Notes: generated by a model from the letters alone, not told the origin. Shown: positions 34,955-43,857, numbered from the stretch's first letter. The stretch is DNA of 64,000 nucleotides from BOG-908 sp963692875 (GCA_965198755.1 OZ240673.1:2418001-2482000); one strand, 5' to 3'. Translations and numbers: made by a program.

Positions 34955-35109
34955 AGCAAGGAAAGCAAAGCCTTCTTTTCGAGAAAAAGAAGCAAAAAGC
35001 TTTTGTCACGGCTGTCGCGGACGGCTGAAACGATGCGTCTCAACCCGGCACAACCCACGGAGACAAAAGTTTTTTGGTTCTTTTTTTCAAAAAAGAACCG
35101 CTTGCCTAG
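34955..35109. repeat. Intergenic repeat E20 (full length, subfamily i, inverted orientation)
   Basis: R arm left (AAGCCTTCTTTTCGAGAAAA), AAAAAGCTTTTG, CGGCTGTCGCGG, interior GAAACGATGCGTCTCA, F arm right ending CCGCTTGCC. It lies just after the Mo oxidoreductase stop. For these plus-strand genes it has the same orientation relative to transcription as E5-E14 have for minus-strand genes. Confidence 0.93.
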
Positions 35110-35137
35110 CCTAAGCCGCTCGCGCAGAAGCCCCCGG

Positions 35138-36763
35138 GTGTCCAACCTCGTTTTGCAGGCAACCCGGACGTGGCGAGCCGCGCTGCCCGCCGCCGGCTTC
35201 CTCCTGCTCGCCGCGTTCCGCTTCGCACTCACCAACCGCGCGTTCCGCAACTCCGACGACAGCGGCAACTTTCTCGCCGGCGTGGAGCTGGCCGAGGGAA
35301 ACTGGAACCTTCACGGCTGGGTGCTGGCGCCGGACAACTACTACCCCACCGACGTTCTGGCGCAGGCCGTGCTGCGCCTGCTGTTCGGCTACCACCCGGT
35401 GTTCATGCAGGTGGCCGAAGGGCTGATCTGGGCGGGGGTGGCGCTACTCGGCACGCGGCTGGCCTGCGTGGGTGCCCCACGGCGCGCGCGGCCGGGCATC
35501 GCCGCCCTGGCACTGGCGCTGCTGGCGTTCAACATCTTCGACCACGAGTTCCGCGACGGGTTCCTCTCCAGCATCGCCTCGCACGGCTTCACCATCCTGC
35601 TGGTGCTGGCCACCTTCGCGCTGCTGGCCTGGCAGGACGGCCGGCCGTGGCGGCGAGAGGCGGCGGGCGCGGCGGCGCTGTTCGGCCTGGTGCTGGTAGG
35701 CAGTTTCTCGGACCCGATCTACATCGTCACCGCGTGCCTGCCGGTGGTGGCGGTGTGCGTGCTGCGGCTGCGCGGACCCGGCGGCAGCGTGCGTCCGGCA
35801 GGCCGCATCGCCGCAGTGGCCGGCGGGGTACTGCTGGCGCACCTGCTGGTGCGCGAGATGGGACGTGCCGGCGGGTTCGAGACGCCGCCGCTGTTCGTGA
35901 TGCTGGCCGCGCTGCAGGACCTGCCGCACAACATCGCGTTCGGGCTGGCCGCGATGGTGCGGCTGCTGGGCGCCGAGTTCTTCGGCCGCCCGGTGGACAG
36001 CCGTCTGGTGGGTGGCCCGGCGATCTACCTGCTGCGGCTGCCGCTGGCCCTCGCGGTCGGGATCGCCCTGCTCGACCAGGGGTGGCAGGTGTACCGGCGC
36101 GTGTGCGCCTGGCCGGACGCGGCGCGGGCGGCGCCGGACACCGACCTCGGCCACATGCTGTGGTTCAGCGCTGCGTTCTGCTTCGCCAGCGCCACGATGA
36201 CCGCGGTGATCGTGGACGATTACTGCGCGCGCTTCTTCTATCCGGCGGCGGTGGCCGGCTCGATCCTGGCGGCACGGTTGTTCGGACGCATGGCGTTGCC
36301 GTCACTATACGGGGCGGGCTGCCTGGCGGCCTCCGTCCTGGTGGGCGTGCTGGCGCTGCCGCCTGGCTGGCCGGGGAGGTATATCGCCGTGCCGCAGGTG
36401 GGCCAGCTCATCGCCACCTTGCGGGCGCATGGGCTCAGCCGTGGCTATGGCGGCTATTGGGAGGGCACGATCGTGACCGCGCTGTCCGGGCGGCAGATCA
36501 CCAGCCTGCCGCTGATCGAGAGCGATGGGCCGCACGTGGAGCCGATCCGCTGGTTCGACAACATGGACTGGTTCCGCACGGCGGCGCGCGACTGGCACGG
36601 GCGGGTGTTCTTCATTGTGGCGCGCGACCCGAGCCGGTTGGAGCTTTCGGAGGCGACGGTGACGCGGCAGTTCGGACGGCCGGCGGAGCGGATCGAGGTG
36701 GGGCAGTTCGTGGTCGACGTGATGAATGTGCCGGAGGAGGGGCTGCGGGGGCTGGCGCCGTGA
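35138..36763 (+). CDS. Large multi-pass membrane protein, glycosyltransferase-39-like (unassigned)
   Basis: 541 residues from a GTG at 35138. About ten hydrophobic helices follow an N-terminal segment with NSDDSGNFLAGVELAEGNW and a loop (VLAPDNYYPTDVLAQAVLRL) resembling GT-C type dolichyl-phosphate-mannose transferases. The C-terminal soluble part (residues about 420-541) is conserved-looking but unassigned. The frame extends upstream only through repeat E20. Its role could be lipid-linked sugar transfer, a weak inference from topology. Confidence 0.55.
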   Translation: MSNLVLQATRTWRAALPAAGFLLLAAFRFALTNRAFRNSDDSGNFLAGVELAEGNWNLHGWVLAPDNYYPTDVLAQAVLRLLFGYHPVFMQVAEGLIWAGVALLGTRLACVGAPRRARPGIAALALALLAFNIFDHEFRDGFLSSIASHGFTILLVLATFALLAWQDGRPWRREAAGAAALFGLVLVGSFSDPIYIVTACLPVVAVCVLRLRGPGGSVRPAGRIAAVAGGVLLAHLLVREMGRAGGFETPPLFVMLAALQDLPHNIAFGLAAMVRLLGAEFFGRPVDSRLVGGPAIYLLRLPLALAVGIALLDQGWQVYRRVCAWPDAARAAPDTDLGHMLWFSAAFCFASATMTAVIVDDYCARFFYPAAVAGSILAARLFGRMALPSLYGAGCLAASVLVGVLALPPGWPGRYIAVPQVGQLIATLRAHGLSRGYGGYWEGTIVTALSGRQITSLPLIESDGPHVEPIRWFDNMDWFRTAARDWHGRVFFIVARDPSRLELSEATVTRQFGRPAERIEVGQFVVDVMNVPEEGLRGLAP

Positions 36764-36767
36764 GTGA

Positions 36768-36832
36768 GCAAGCAAGCGGTGCTTTTTGAAAAAAGAACCA
36801 AAAAACTTTTGACTCCGCTGTCGCGCGCTCTC
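36768..36832. repeat. Intergenic repeat E21 (left half)
   Basis: AAGCAAGCGGTGCTTTTTGA, a shortened F arm, then AAAAAACTTTTGACTCCG and CTGTCGCGCGC, with no right half. Contains GACTC (GANTC). The DNA from 36833 to 36993 shows no gene. Confidence 0.8.
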
Positions 36833-36993
36833 CGTCGGGTGCAGTTTTGCAGGGGTGTTTTGGCGGGTTAGCTTGCGTGGGTTTGTGCATGCAACATGCG
36901 AACGCCGCGGCAGATGGCTGTCGGGGACTTTTCTCACGGCTATGCGAGAATAGGCCAGCGGCCAGCACCTTGGCCCTTCGAAGTCCGGCAGAG

Positions 36994-37127
36994 AAGGCAA
37001 GGCCTTCTTTTCTGAAGAAAAGAAGCAAAAGACTTTTGGTCCGGCTGTCGCGGAGTTTCCTTCAGCGCGCGCTCAAGGGAACAAAAGTTTTTTGGTTCTT
37101 TTTTTCAAAAAAGAACTGCTTGCTTCG
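36994..37127. repeat. Intergenic repeat E22 (full length, subfamily ii, inverted orientation)
   Basis: R arm left with TTTTCTGAAGAAAAG, AAAAGACTTTTGG, GGCTGTCGCGG, interior GCGCGCGCTCAAGGG, F arm right ending ACTGCTTGCTTCGC. Flanks on both sides (TGCCGGACTTCGAAGG, inverted; GTCACTGGTCAAAACC) match the flanks of E9 and E11 in reverse, so the repeated unit extends past the core. Confidence 0.92.
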
Positions 37128-37195
37128 CTTGTCACTGGTCAAAACCTACGACCCCGGTATAAGGCCCTGCAACCGCCCCGGCGTCCGAGCGCTTC

Positions 37196-38767
37196 ATGGA
37201 CATGCCTGAACATTACGACATCATCGTGGTCGGCAGCGGCCCCGGCGGCGCCTCCCTCGCGCACCGGCTGGCGCCCACCGGCAAGCGCATTCTGATCCTC
37301 GAGCGTGGCGGCTATCTGCCGCGCAGCCAGGCCAACTGGGACAGCAAGACAGTGTTCGTGGACGGCGCCTATCAGGCGGCGGAAACGTGGTACGGCCGTG
37401 ACGGACGGAAATTTCACCCGGGGCTGCACTATTTCGTTGGCGGCAACTCGAAGGTGTACGGCGCGGCGCTGTTCCGCCTTCGCGAGCGCGACTTCGACGA
37501 GGTGGTGCACCAGGAAGGCGTCTCGCCGGCCTGGCCGCTGAAATACGACGCGTTCGAGCCGTTCTACACCGAGGCCGAGCAGCTGTACGCCGTGCACGGG
37601 CAACGCGGCGAGGACCCGCTGGAGCCGCCGGCGAGCGGCCCCTACCCGCACCCGCCGGTCAGCCACGAGCCACGCATCCAAGGTCTGCACGACAGCCTGA
37701 CCAAGGAGGGTTTGCGGCCCTACCACCTGCCGCTCGGCATCAAGCTGGACGAGCGTGACGGCAAGCCGACGCCCACCAGCATCTGCATACGTTGCGACGC
37801 GTTCGACGGGTTCCCGTGCCTGCTCAACGGCAAGGCGGACGCGCAGGTGATGTGCGTGGACCCGACGCTGGCGGCGCACGCCAACGTGGAGCTGCTGACC
37901 GGCGCCTACGTGACGAAATTGGAGACCGGCGCGGACGGCCGCAGCGTGACCGGCGTGTGCGTGGAGCGCGGCGGTGCGCAGGAGACTTACAGCGCCGACA
38001 TCGTGGTGGTGGCGTGCGGCGCGCTGTCCTCGGCGTTGCTGCTGCTGCGCTCGGCGAGCGACGCGCACCCGCACGGGCTGGCCAACGGGTCCGGCCAGGT
38101 CGGGCGCAACTACATGCGGCACAACCAGTCCGTGCTGATGGCGCTGATGCGCGAGCCGAACCACACGGTGTTCCAGAAGACGCTGGCGATTAGCGACTTC
38201 TACTTCGGCGCCGACGACTGGGAGTACCCGCTCGGGCTGATCCAGATGTGCGCCAGTTCGCACGCCGACCAGATCAAGGGCGAAGCGCTGCCGTCGTGGC
38301 TCGAATGGTTTCCGGAGATGCCGTTCGACAAGATGGCGCTGCACTCGATGGATTTCTGGCTGTCGTCGGAGGACCTGCCAAGACCGCAGAACCGCATCTT
38401 CTACAACAACGGCCGCGTGGTGCTCGACGTCGAGGAACAGGGGCAGGAAGCGCATCGCCGGCTGAAGAAGAAGCTGGAGCACTATCTCAGCCGCGTCGGC
38501 GCCCACCCGATCCTGCTCGAGCGCAACCTCTATCTCGGCAAAGGCATCCCGGTCAGCGGCACCGCACACCAGGCGGGGACCGTGCGGTTCGGCACGGACC
38601 CGACGAGCTCCGTGCTGGATTTGAACTGCCGCGCGCACGAGGTCGACAATCTATACGTGACGGACGCGAGCTTCTTTCCGTCGATCGGTGCCGTAAACCC
38701 GACGCTGACGATCATCGCCAACGCATTGCGCGTGGCGGCGCACATCCAGGAACGGATTTGCGCATGA
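37196..38767 (+). CDS. GMC-type FAD-dependent oxidoreductase
   Basis: 523 residues. FAD-binding Rossmann motif DIIVVGSGPGGASLAHRL at residues about 8-25, LERGGYLP, and YFVGGNSKVYGAALFRLR (the GG.S.V.G FAD contact). The C-terminal GMC signature is DASFFPSIGAVNPTLTIIAN, preceded by HQAGTVRFGTDP. It probably oxidises an alcohol or sugar. It overlaps a DoxX-like gene by 4 nt, forming an operon with DoxX and a cupin-like gene, an arrangement suggesting a membrane-linked electron acceptor. Confidence 0.9.
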   Translation: MDMPEHYDIIVVGSGPGGASLAHRLAPTGKRILILERGGYLPRSQANWDSKTVFVDGAYQAAETWYGRDGRKFHPGLHYFVGGNSKVYGAALFRLRERDFDEVVHQEGVSPAWPLKYDAFEPFYTEAEQLYAVHGQRGEDPLEPPASGPYPHPPVSHEPRIQGLHDSLTKEGLRPYHLPLGIKLDERDGKPTPTSICIRCDAFDGFPCLLNGKADAQVMCVDPTLAAHANVELLTGAYVTKLETGADGRSVTGVCVERGGAQETYSADIVVVACGALSSALLLLRSASDAHPHGLANGSGQVGRNYMRHNQSVLMALMREPNHTVFQKTLAISDFYFGADDWEYPLGLIQMCASSHADQIKGEALPSWLEWFPEMPFDKMALHSMDFWLSSEDLPRPQNRIFYNNGRVVLDVEEQGQEAHRRLKKKLEHYLSRVGAHPILLERNLYLGKGIPVSGTAHQAGTVRFGTDPTSSVLDLNCRAHEVDNLYVTDASFFPSIGAVNPTLTIIANALRVAAHIQERICA

Positions 38768-39228
38768 CAAGTGCGACGTTCGGCGTGCTGGCAGTCCGCT
38801 ACCTGCTGGTAGTGCTGTTCTTCCCGTTCAGCGCGCTGGACAAGATGCTGAACTTCCGCGGCGCGGTGGAGCAGGCGCGCGAGATGGTGCCGGGCACCTT
38901 GGCGGTGTTGCTGATCGTGGCAGGGCTGTGCGTGGAGATCTTTATGCCGCTTGCGATCCTGACCGGCACGGCGGACCGGCTGGCGGGGTTCGTGATGGCC
39001 GGCTATTGCATGGTGACCGCGGTGCTGTGGAAGCAGTTCTGGCGCCCGGGTGACTTCTGGGCCGGTGGCGACAGCAAAGGCCGTGGTCTGTTCTGGGATT
39101 TTCTGAAGAATTTTTCGCTGGCAGGCGGTTTCCTGATGCTGGTGGTAGGTGCGCATGGCGGGTTGGGTGCTTTTGCGGCGGATCCGCTGGCGTCGTCGCA
39201 TCCCTACAGCACGGTTGTCTCACCATGA
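38764..39228 (+). CDS. DoxX-family membrane protein
   Basis: 154 residues, four TM helices: LAVRYLLVVLFFPFSALDKM; LAVLLIVAGLCVEIFMPLAI; LAGFVMAGYCMVTAVLWKQF; FSLAGGFLMLVVGAHGG. The conserved DoxX first-helix pattern (Phe-Pro ... Lys) is visible. Start and stop overlap both neighbours by 4 nt, so it is translated with the GMC oxidoreductase and the cupin protein. Confidence 0.85.
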   Translation: MTSATFGVLAVRYLLVVLFFPFSALDKMLNFRGAVEQAREMVPGTLAVLLIVAGLCVEIFMPLAILTGTADRLAGFVMAGYCMVTAVLWKQFWRPGDFWAGGDSKGRGLFWDFLKNFSLAGGFLMLVVGAHGGLGAFAADPLASSHPYSTVVSP

Positions 39229-39674
39229 GCGGAGCAGGTGCAAAACCTACCATCTCGTATTGGCATCTGTGGACCGACGAGCAGGGCATCAGCCACCACG
39301 CACGTTGCGAGCTGACGGAGTTCGAGCTGAAAGGCGTGGGGCCCGCCGATCCGCAATGGAACAACAAGCAGGCGCGCAGCGAGGCGACCGCGGTGTTCAC
39401 CGTGCAGCCGGTGGGTTGGGTGGGAGACTGGCACGAGAACCCGGCGCCGCAATGGATCGTGCCGTTGTCCGGCCGGTGGTGGGTGGAGGCGATGGACGGC
39501 ACGCGGGTGGAGATGGGGCCTGGGGAGATCTCGCTGGGAGAGGACCAGGGCTGCGTGCGCGACGCTCAGGGGCGGCTGGGGCACCGGTCCGGGGTTGTTG
39601 GTGGTGAGCCGGCCCGGCTGATGACGGTGCAGCTTCACGTGGCGCCGGTGCGGCGTGCCTGCCACATTAAGTGA
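39225..39674 (+). CDS. Cupin-like protein of the GMC operon
   Basis: 149 residues. The central part (QWIVPLSGRWWVEAMDGTRV; EMGPGEISLGEDQG) looks like a cupin strand pair, and the C-terminal LMTVQLHVAP fits. The metal-binding His set is only partly present (GDWHENPAPQ upstream). The ATG overlaps the DoxX stop by 4 nt. Function unknown. Confidence 0.65.
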   Translation: MSGAGAKPTISYWHLWTDEQGISHHARCELTEFELKGVGPADPQWNNKQARSEATAVFTVQPVGWVGDWHENPAPQWIVPLSGRWWVEAMDGTRVEMGPGEISLGEDQGCVRDAQGRLGHRSGVVGGEPARLMTVQLHVAPVRRACHIK

Positions 39675-39800
39675 AGCGGTTCTTTTTTGAAAAAAAGAAC
39701 CAAAAAACTTTTGTCAGCGCTGTCGCGGAGTCTCCTCGAAGCGCACGCCAAGGAGACAAAAGTTTTTTGCTTCTTTTTTTCAAAAAAGAAGAGTCTTCCT
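39675..39800. repeat. Intergenic repeat E23 (F arm on both sides)
   Basis: It starts directly after the cupin gene stop (AAGCGGTTCTTTTTTGA), with centre GCGCTGTCGCGGAGTCTCC, and a right arm ending AAGAAGAGTC one or two bases before the SMP-30 start codon at 39802. Contains GAGTC (GANTC). No space remains for another ribosome-binding site except AAGAAGAG inside the repeat. Confidence 0.92.
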
Positions 39801-39801
39801 G

Positions 39802-40695
39802 ATGTTTGAAGTCCTGGACCCTTCCTTCCACGCGCTCGTGTTGCCAAACGCCCCGTTGCTGACGTTGGGCGAGGGCTTTGCCTGGCTGGAAGGCCCTGTC
39901 TGGTGTGCCGATGCCAACCAGCTGCTGGTGAGCGACCTCCCCAACGACCGCATCCTGCGATGGACGGAAGATGCGGGCGTGAGCGTGTTTCGTCAGCCGT
40001 CCGGTTTCGCCAACGGGCACACGCGTGACCGGCAGGGGCGCCTTGTCGGCTGTTCCCACCAACATCGTTGCATCGAGCGCACTGAGCTCGACGGCAGCCG
40101 GACCGTGCTCGCGGAGTCCTACCAGGGTCGCCGACTAAACGCGCCGAACGACGTGGTGGTGCACAGCGACGGCAGCATCTGGTTCACCGATCCGCTTTAC
40201 GGGATCAGCACGGATTACGAAGGCGGCAAGCAGCAATCCGAGCTGGGGCCTGCGGTGTACCGGCTGGAGCCGGACAGCGGCGCGTTGCACGTGGTGGCGG
40301 ATGATTTCGCGGGGCCGAACGGGCTGGCGTTCTCGCCGGACGAACGGCTGCTTTACGTGGTGGAAGCGGGCCTGCAGTTTGCCGCCGATCCTGTGCACCA
40401 CATCAGGGTTTCCGACGTGCGTGACGGCCGGCTGTCCGGCGGGCGGGTGTTCCACACCATCTCGCCGGGGCACGAGGACGGGTTGCGCTGCGACGAGGAC
40501 GGCCGCGTTTGGGCGGGCGCCGGGGACGGCGTGCACTGTATCGACGCACACGGCACGTTGCTGGGGAAGATACGCACTGGCTGCGCGGTGTCGAACGTCA
40601 CGTTTGGCGGGCGGAACAGGTCGCGGCTGTTTATCTGCGCGTCGCACGCGCTGATGGCGATCTACACCAACGTGCGTGGGGCGGAGCGTCCGTGA
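39802..40695 (+). CDS. SMP-30/gluconolactonase/LRE-family hydrolase
   Basis: Six-bladed beta-propeller lactonase, 297 residues. Metal-site motifs GEGFAWLEGPVWC (Glu), RLNAPNDVVVHSDGSIWFTD (Asn/Asp) and GPNGLAFSPDERLLYVVEAG are present. It probably opens a sugar or aromatic lactone. The ribosome-binding purines (AAGAAGAG) fall in the right end of E23. It overlaps the VOC gene by 4 nt. Confidence 0.92.
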   Translation: MFEVLDPSFHALVLPNAPLLTLGEGFAWLEGPVWCADANQLLVSDLPNDRILRWTEDAGVSVFRQPSGFANGHTRDRQGRLVGCSHQHRCIERTELDGSRTVLAESYQGRRLNAPNDVVVHSDGSIWFTDPLYGISTDYEGGKQQSELGPAVYRLEPDSGALHVVADDFAGPNGLAFSPDERLLYVVEAGLQFAADPVHHIRVSDVRDGRLSGGRVFHTISPGHEDGLRCDEDGRVWAGAGDGVHCIDAHGTLLGKIRTGCAVSNVTFGGRNRSRLFICASHALMAIYTNVRGAERP

Positions 40696-41480
40696 GCGTG
40701 ACCTCGCTGCTGCGTGTGGCGTTGAACGTGAGCGACCTGGTGCGGCTGCAGGGCTTCTACGTGGAGGCGCTGGGGTTTGCGGTCAGTTCCGCACCGGCGG
40801 CAGACCCGGACCTGGCGCGGATGCTGGATGTGCGTGCGGTGCGGTGCGTGCGGCTGCAGCGCGGCGGGCAGACGATCGAGTTGTGTGCGTGCGATCCGCC
40901 GGGAGCGCCCTACCCTGCCGAGCGGCACAGCAGTGATTTGGTGTTCCAACACTTGGCGCTGACGACAGACGACATGGATGGCGATTACCGGCGCCTGTGC
41001 GGCACCGCGCACGAAGCGATCTCGCGCGGCGGTCCGCAGTTGCTGCCGGGGGGGACGGTTGCCTACAAGTTCCGTGATCCGGACGGCCATCCTCTCGAAC
41101 TGATATGTCTGGCGACACCTAACCCAGCGACGCGCGGCGGGATCGACCACACGGCGATCTCGGTGGCGGATACGGAGCGAAGCGTCGCGTTTTACCGCAC
41201 GCTGGGCTTGAGCGTTGCCGCGTGTCAGCAGAACACCGGGCCGGCGCAGGATGCGCTGGACGGGCTGGACGCAACGGTGGTGGATGTGGTGGCGCTGGCG
41301 TTGCCTGAGGGGGCCATGCACGTGGAGTTGCTCGGCTACCGGCATCCGGTCGGGCGCGCGGCGGCGGCGGCGCATCCGGCTGACATTGCGGCGAGCCGGA
41401 TGGTGGTGGGCGGGGATGCGCGCGCGTTGGTGCGTGATCCGGATGGGCATTTGATAGAGAAGGAAGCGGTTCTTTTTTGA
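40692..41480 (+). CDS. VOC-family (glyoxalase/dioxygenase-like) two-domain protein
   Basis: 262 residues from a GTG at 40692 that overlaps the SMP-30 stop. Two vicinal-oxygen-chelate modules: LLRVALNVSDLVRLQGFYVE ... YKFRDPDGHPLELICL, and GIDHTAISVADTERSVAFYR ... ALVRDPDGHLIEKEAVLF. The family end motif DPDGHLIE is followed by KEAVLF and a TGA that belong to repeat E24, so the repeat provides the stop codon. Confidence 0.88.
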   Translation: MSVTSLLRVALNVSDLVRLQGFYVEALGFAVSSAPAADPDLARMLDVRAVRCVRLQRGGQTIELCACDPPGAPYPAERHSSDLVFQHLALTTDDMDGDYRRLCGTAHEAISRGGPQLLPGGTVAYKFRDPDGHPLELICLATPNPATRGGIDHTAISVADTERSVAFYRTLGLSVAACQQNTGPAQDALDGLDATVVDVVALALPEGAMHVELLGYRHPVGRAAAAAHPADIAASRMVVGGDARALVRDPDGHLIEKEAVLF

Positions 41481-41594
41481 AAAAAAGAATCAAAAAACTT
41501 TTGTCTCCGCTGTCGCGCGTTCGCCGGGAAAACCGCGACAGCCGCAATAAAAGCTTTTTGCTTCTTTTTCTCGAAAAAGAAGCGCTTGCTTTCC
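41461..41594. repeat. Intergenic repeat E24 (full length, subfamily iii)
   Basis: F arm left (its TTTTTTGA supplies the VOC stop at 41478-41480), CCGCTGTCGCGCG, CCGCGACAGCC, AAAAGCTTTTTGC, R arm right ending GCGCTTGC. Its right end meets the ispG stop (41595-41597), so one element closes two convergent genes. Confidence 0.93.
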
Positions 41595-42707
41595 TTACGC
41601 TGCCACCTTCGTCTCGTTCTTGATCAACTCGACGCGCCGCTCGACCTGCTCGACGATGTGATCGATCATCGAGCCGCCCTCCACCGTGTGGTCCTGCCGG
41701 CCCGCGGCGTAGACCATGTGGCGGCCGTTGCCGCCGCCGGTGACGCCGAGGTCGGTCATCAGCGCCTCGCCGGGGCCGTTGACCACGCAGCCGATGATGC
41801 TGAGCGTGACCGGTGTTTCGATGTGGGCCAGTCGTTCCTCGAGGGTGGCGACGGTGCGGATGACATCGAAGCCCTGGCGGGCGCAGGACGGGCAGGAGAT
41901 GATCTTCACGCCGCGGTGGCGAATGCCGAGGGATTTGAGGATGTCCCAGCCGACATGGACTTCCTCGGCGGGTTCGGCGGAGAGGGAGACGCGCACGGTG
42001 TCGCCGATGCCGGCCCAGAGCAAGCTGCCGAGGCCGATCGAGGATTTGACGGTGCCGGCGCGTTTGCCGCCGGCTTCGGTGATGCCGATGTGGAGCGGGT
42101 GGTCGCAGACTTCGGCGAGCTGCTGGTAGGCGGCAACGGCGAGGAAGACGTCGGAGGCTTTCACGCTGATCTTGAACTCGTGGAAGTCGTTGTCCTGCAG
42201 GATTTTCGCGTGTTCGAGCGCGGATTCGACCAGGGCGTCCGGGTTGGGTTCGCCGTATTTTTCCAGCAGGTGCCGCTCGAGCGAGCCGGCGTTGACGCCG
42301 ATGCGCATGGAGCAGTTGTTGTCGCGGGCGGCGCGGATGACCTCGCGGACGCGCTCGGCGCTGCCGATGTTGCCGGGGTTGATGCGCAGGCAGGCGGCGC
42401 CGGCCTGGGCGGCCTCGATAGCGCGTTTGTAGTGGAAGTGGATGTCGGCGACGATGGGCACGTTCACTTCGCGGACGATCTCGGCCAGCGCGGCGGTGCT
42501 TTCAACGTCCGGGCAGGAGACGCGGACGATGTCGACGCCGGCGATCTCGGACAGGCGGATCTGGGCGATGGTGGCCGCGGCGTCCGAGGTGAGCGTGTTG
42601 GTCATGGTCTGCACGGTGACCGGCGAGTCGCCGCCGACGGGAACGCGGCCTACGTGGATCTTCCGGGACTTGCGGCGGTCGATCTGCTGGTAGGAGCGGT
42701 AGTTCAT
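41595..42707 (-). CDS. ispG: (E)-4-hydroxy-3-methylbut-2-enyl-diphosphate synthase
   Basis: 4Fe-4S enzyme of the MEP isoprenoid pathway, 370 residues. N-terminal MNYRSYQQIDRRKSRKIHVG, TMTNTLTSDAAATIAQI, IHFHYKRAIEAAQAG, LRINPGNIG and, near the C terminus, ISCPSCARQGFDV and SIIGCVVNGPGEA, which carry the cluster Cys residues. The ATG at 42707 matches the family start; the 14 extra upstream codons are not used. Confidence 0.96.
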   Translation of the reverse strand: MNYRSYQQIDRRKSRKIHVGRVPVGGDSPVTVQTMTNTLTSDAAATIAQIRLSEIAGVDIVRVSCPDVESTAALAEIVREVNVPIVADIHFHYKRAIEAAQAGAACLRINPGNIGSAERVREVIRAARDNNCSMRIGVNAGSLERHLLEKYGEPNPDALVESALEHAKILQDNDFHEFKISVKASDVFLAVAAYQQLAEVCDHPLHIGITEAGGKRAGTVKSSIGLGSLLWAGIGDTVRVSLSAEPAEEVHVGWDILKSLGIRHRGVKIISCPSCARQGFDVIRTVATLEERLAHIETPVTLSIIGCVVNGPGEALMTDLGVTGGGNGRHMVYAAGRQDHTVEGGSMIDHIVEQVERRVELIKNETKVAA

Positions 42708-42844
42708 GGGTTTGGGTCCCTGGTGGGGGGATGGGCGTGCTGGCTGCATATAGGATGAGGGTGGGGTAGGGTCAAAGATTTGGGTGGAGGGTGAGTGGAC
42801 TAAGGTGGGCTAAGCTGGTATGAGTTGGTTGATCGGAGGCTCTC

Positions 42845-43081
42845 ATGCAGACCGTCAACGTTCACGCGGCCAAGACGCATTTCTCGCATTTGCTGGAGCA
42901 GGTGGAGGCGGGAGAAGAGGTGGTGGTAGCGCGGGCCGGCAAGCCGGTGGCGCGGCTGGTGGCGTTCGGGCAGCCGCGCGGGGGGCGGGTGCTGGGGGTG
43001 CTTGGCGGGACGTTACGGATACCGGCGGATTTTGACGCGGCGTTGCCCGACGAGGTGCTGGCGGCGTTCGAAGGCGGCTGA
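42845..43081 (+). CDS. Phd/YefM-type antitoxin
   Basis: 78 residues beginning MQTVNVHAAKTHFSHLLEQV, then EAGEEVVVARAGKPVARLVA, the standard Phd/YefM fold. GGAGG precedes the ATG. The C terminus (ADFDAALPDEVLAAFEG) is the toxin-binding tail. Its stop is immediately followed by the toxin start. It would bind the toxin and autorepress its own promoter (family knowledge). Confidence 0.9.
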   Translation: MQTVNVHAAKTHFSHLLEQVEAGEEVVVARAGKPVARLVAFGQPRGGRVLGVLGGTLRIPADFDAALPDEVLAAFEGG

Positions 43082-43480
43082 GTGCGGCTGCTGCTGGACA
43101 CGCACTACCTGCTGTGGGCGCTGGACCGGCCGGAGGTGATGCCGGCGGCGGCGCGGCGGGCTATCGAGGACCAGGGAAACGACGTGCTGTTCAGCGCGGC
43201 GAGCGTTTGGGAGTTGGCGATCAAGGCGGCGCTCGGTCGGGCGGATTTTCAGGTGGACCCGGGCAAGGTGGCCGAGGCGGCACGGGAGACGGGGTTTCGG
43301 GAGTTGGCGGTGACGGCGGAGCACGCGTGCGTGGTGGCGGGGTTGCCGATGCATCATCGCGATCCGTTCGATCGGCTGCTGGTGGCGCAGGCGCTGGCAC
43401 TGCCGGCGCGGTTGTTGACCGCGGACGCGGCGTTGCAGCCGTATTCGGAGCTGGTTTGGTTGGCGCCGAGCGGGAGTTAG
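43082..43480 (+). CDS. vapC: VapC-type PIN-domain ribonuclease toxin
   Basis: 132 residues from a GTG at 43082 directly after the antitoxin stop. PIN-domain acidic residues are in MRLLLDTHYLLWAL (Asp near residue 6), SVWELAIKAALGRA (Glu) and HHRDPFDRLLVAQAL (two Asp). It probably cleaves RNA unless neutralised. The C-terminal end LVWLAPSGS is normal; repeat E25 starts 3 bases after the stop. Confidence 0.9.
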   Translation: MRLLLDTHYLLWALDRPEVMPAAARRAIEDQGNDVLFSAASVWELAIKAALGRADFQVDPGKVAEAARETGFRELAVTAEHACVVAGLPMHHRDPFDRLLVAQALALPARLLTADAALQPYSELVWLAPSGS

Positions 43481-43483
43481 GCG

Positions 43484-43641
43484 AAGCAAGCGGTTCTTTT
43501 TTGAAAAAAAGAACCAAAAAACTTTTGTCTCCTCCGCTGTGACAGCCGCTGAGCGTCTCGGGATGAGTCGAGGCAGCTGGACCAGCGAAAAGAATAAAAG
43601 TTTTTTGCTTCTTTTTTTCAAAAAAGAAGGCCTCGCTTGCT
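43484..43641. repeat. Intergenic repeat E25 (centre decayed)
   Basis: F arm left (GCGGTTCTTTTTTGA), interior TCTCCTCCGCTGTGACAGCC with decayed stem, right arm AAAAGTTTTTTGC ... AAAGAAGGCCTCGCTTGC. Follows vapC. The DNA to tyrC (43642-43857) shows no gene. Confidence 0.88.
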
Positions 43642-43857
43642 TGCCTTGCCTGCACAAATCCACAACATCCGGTAGCGCGTGTTGTTGATCTGAGCAGGTC
43701 ATTGTCGTTTGGGCCGGGCCGCGGATGAGCCGCTTGCCGCCAACAATGTTTTTGCCATGCCTGTTACGGTGGGCTGGTGACACAAGGCTACATGCTGTCG
43801 GCGGCTTATGGGCCGACTTGCCCCAGCGGGGTCCAGGGCAGAGCTCCTGGCCTTGCC

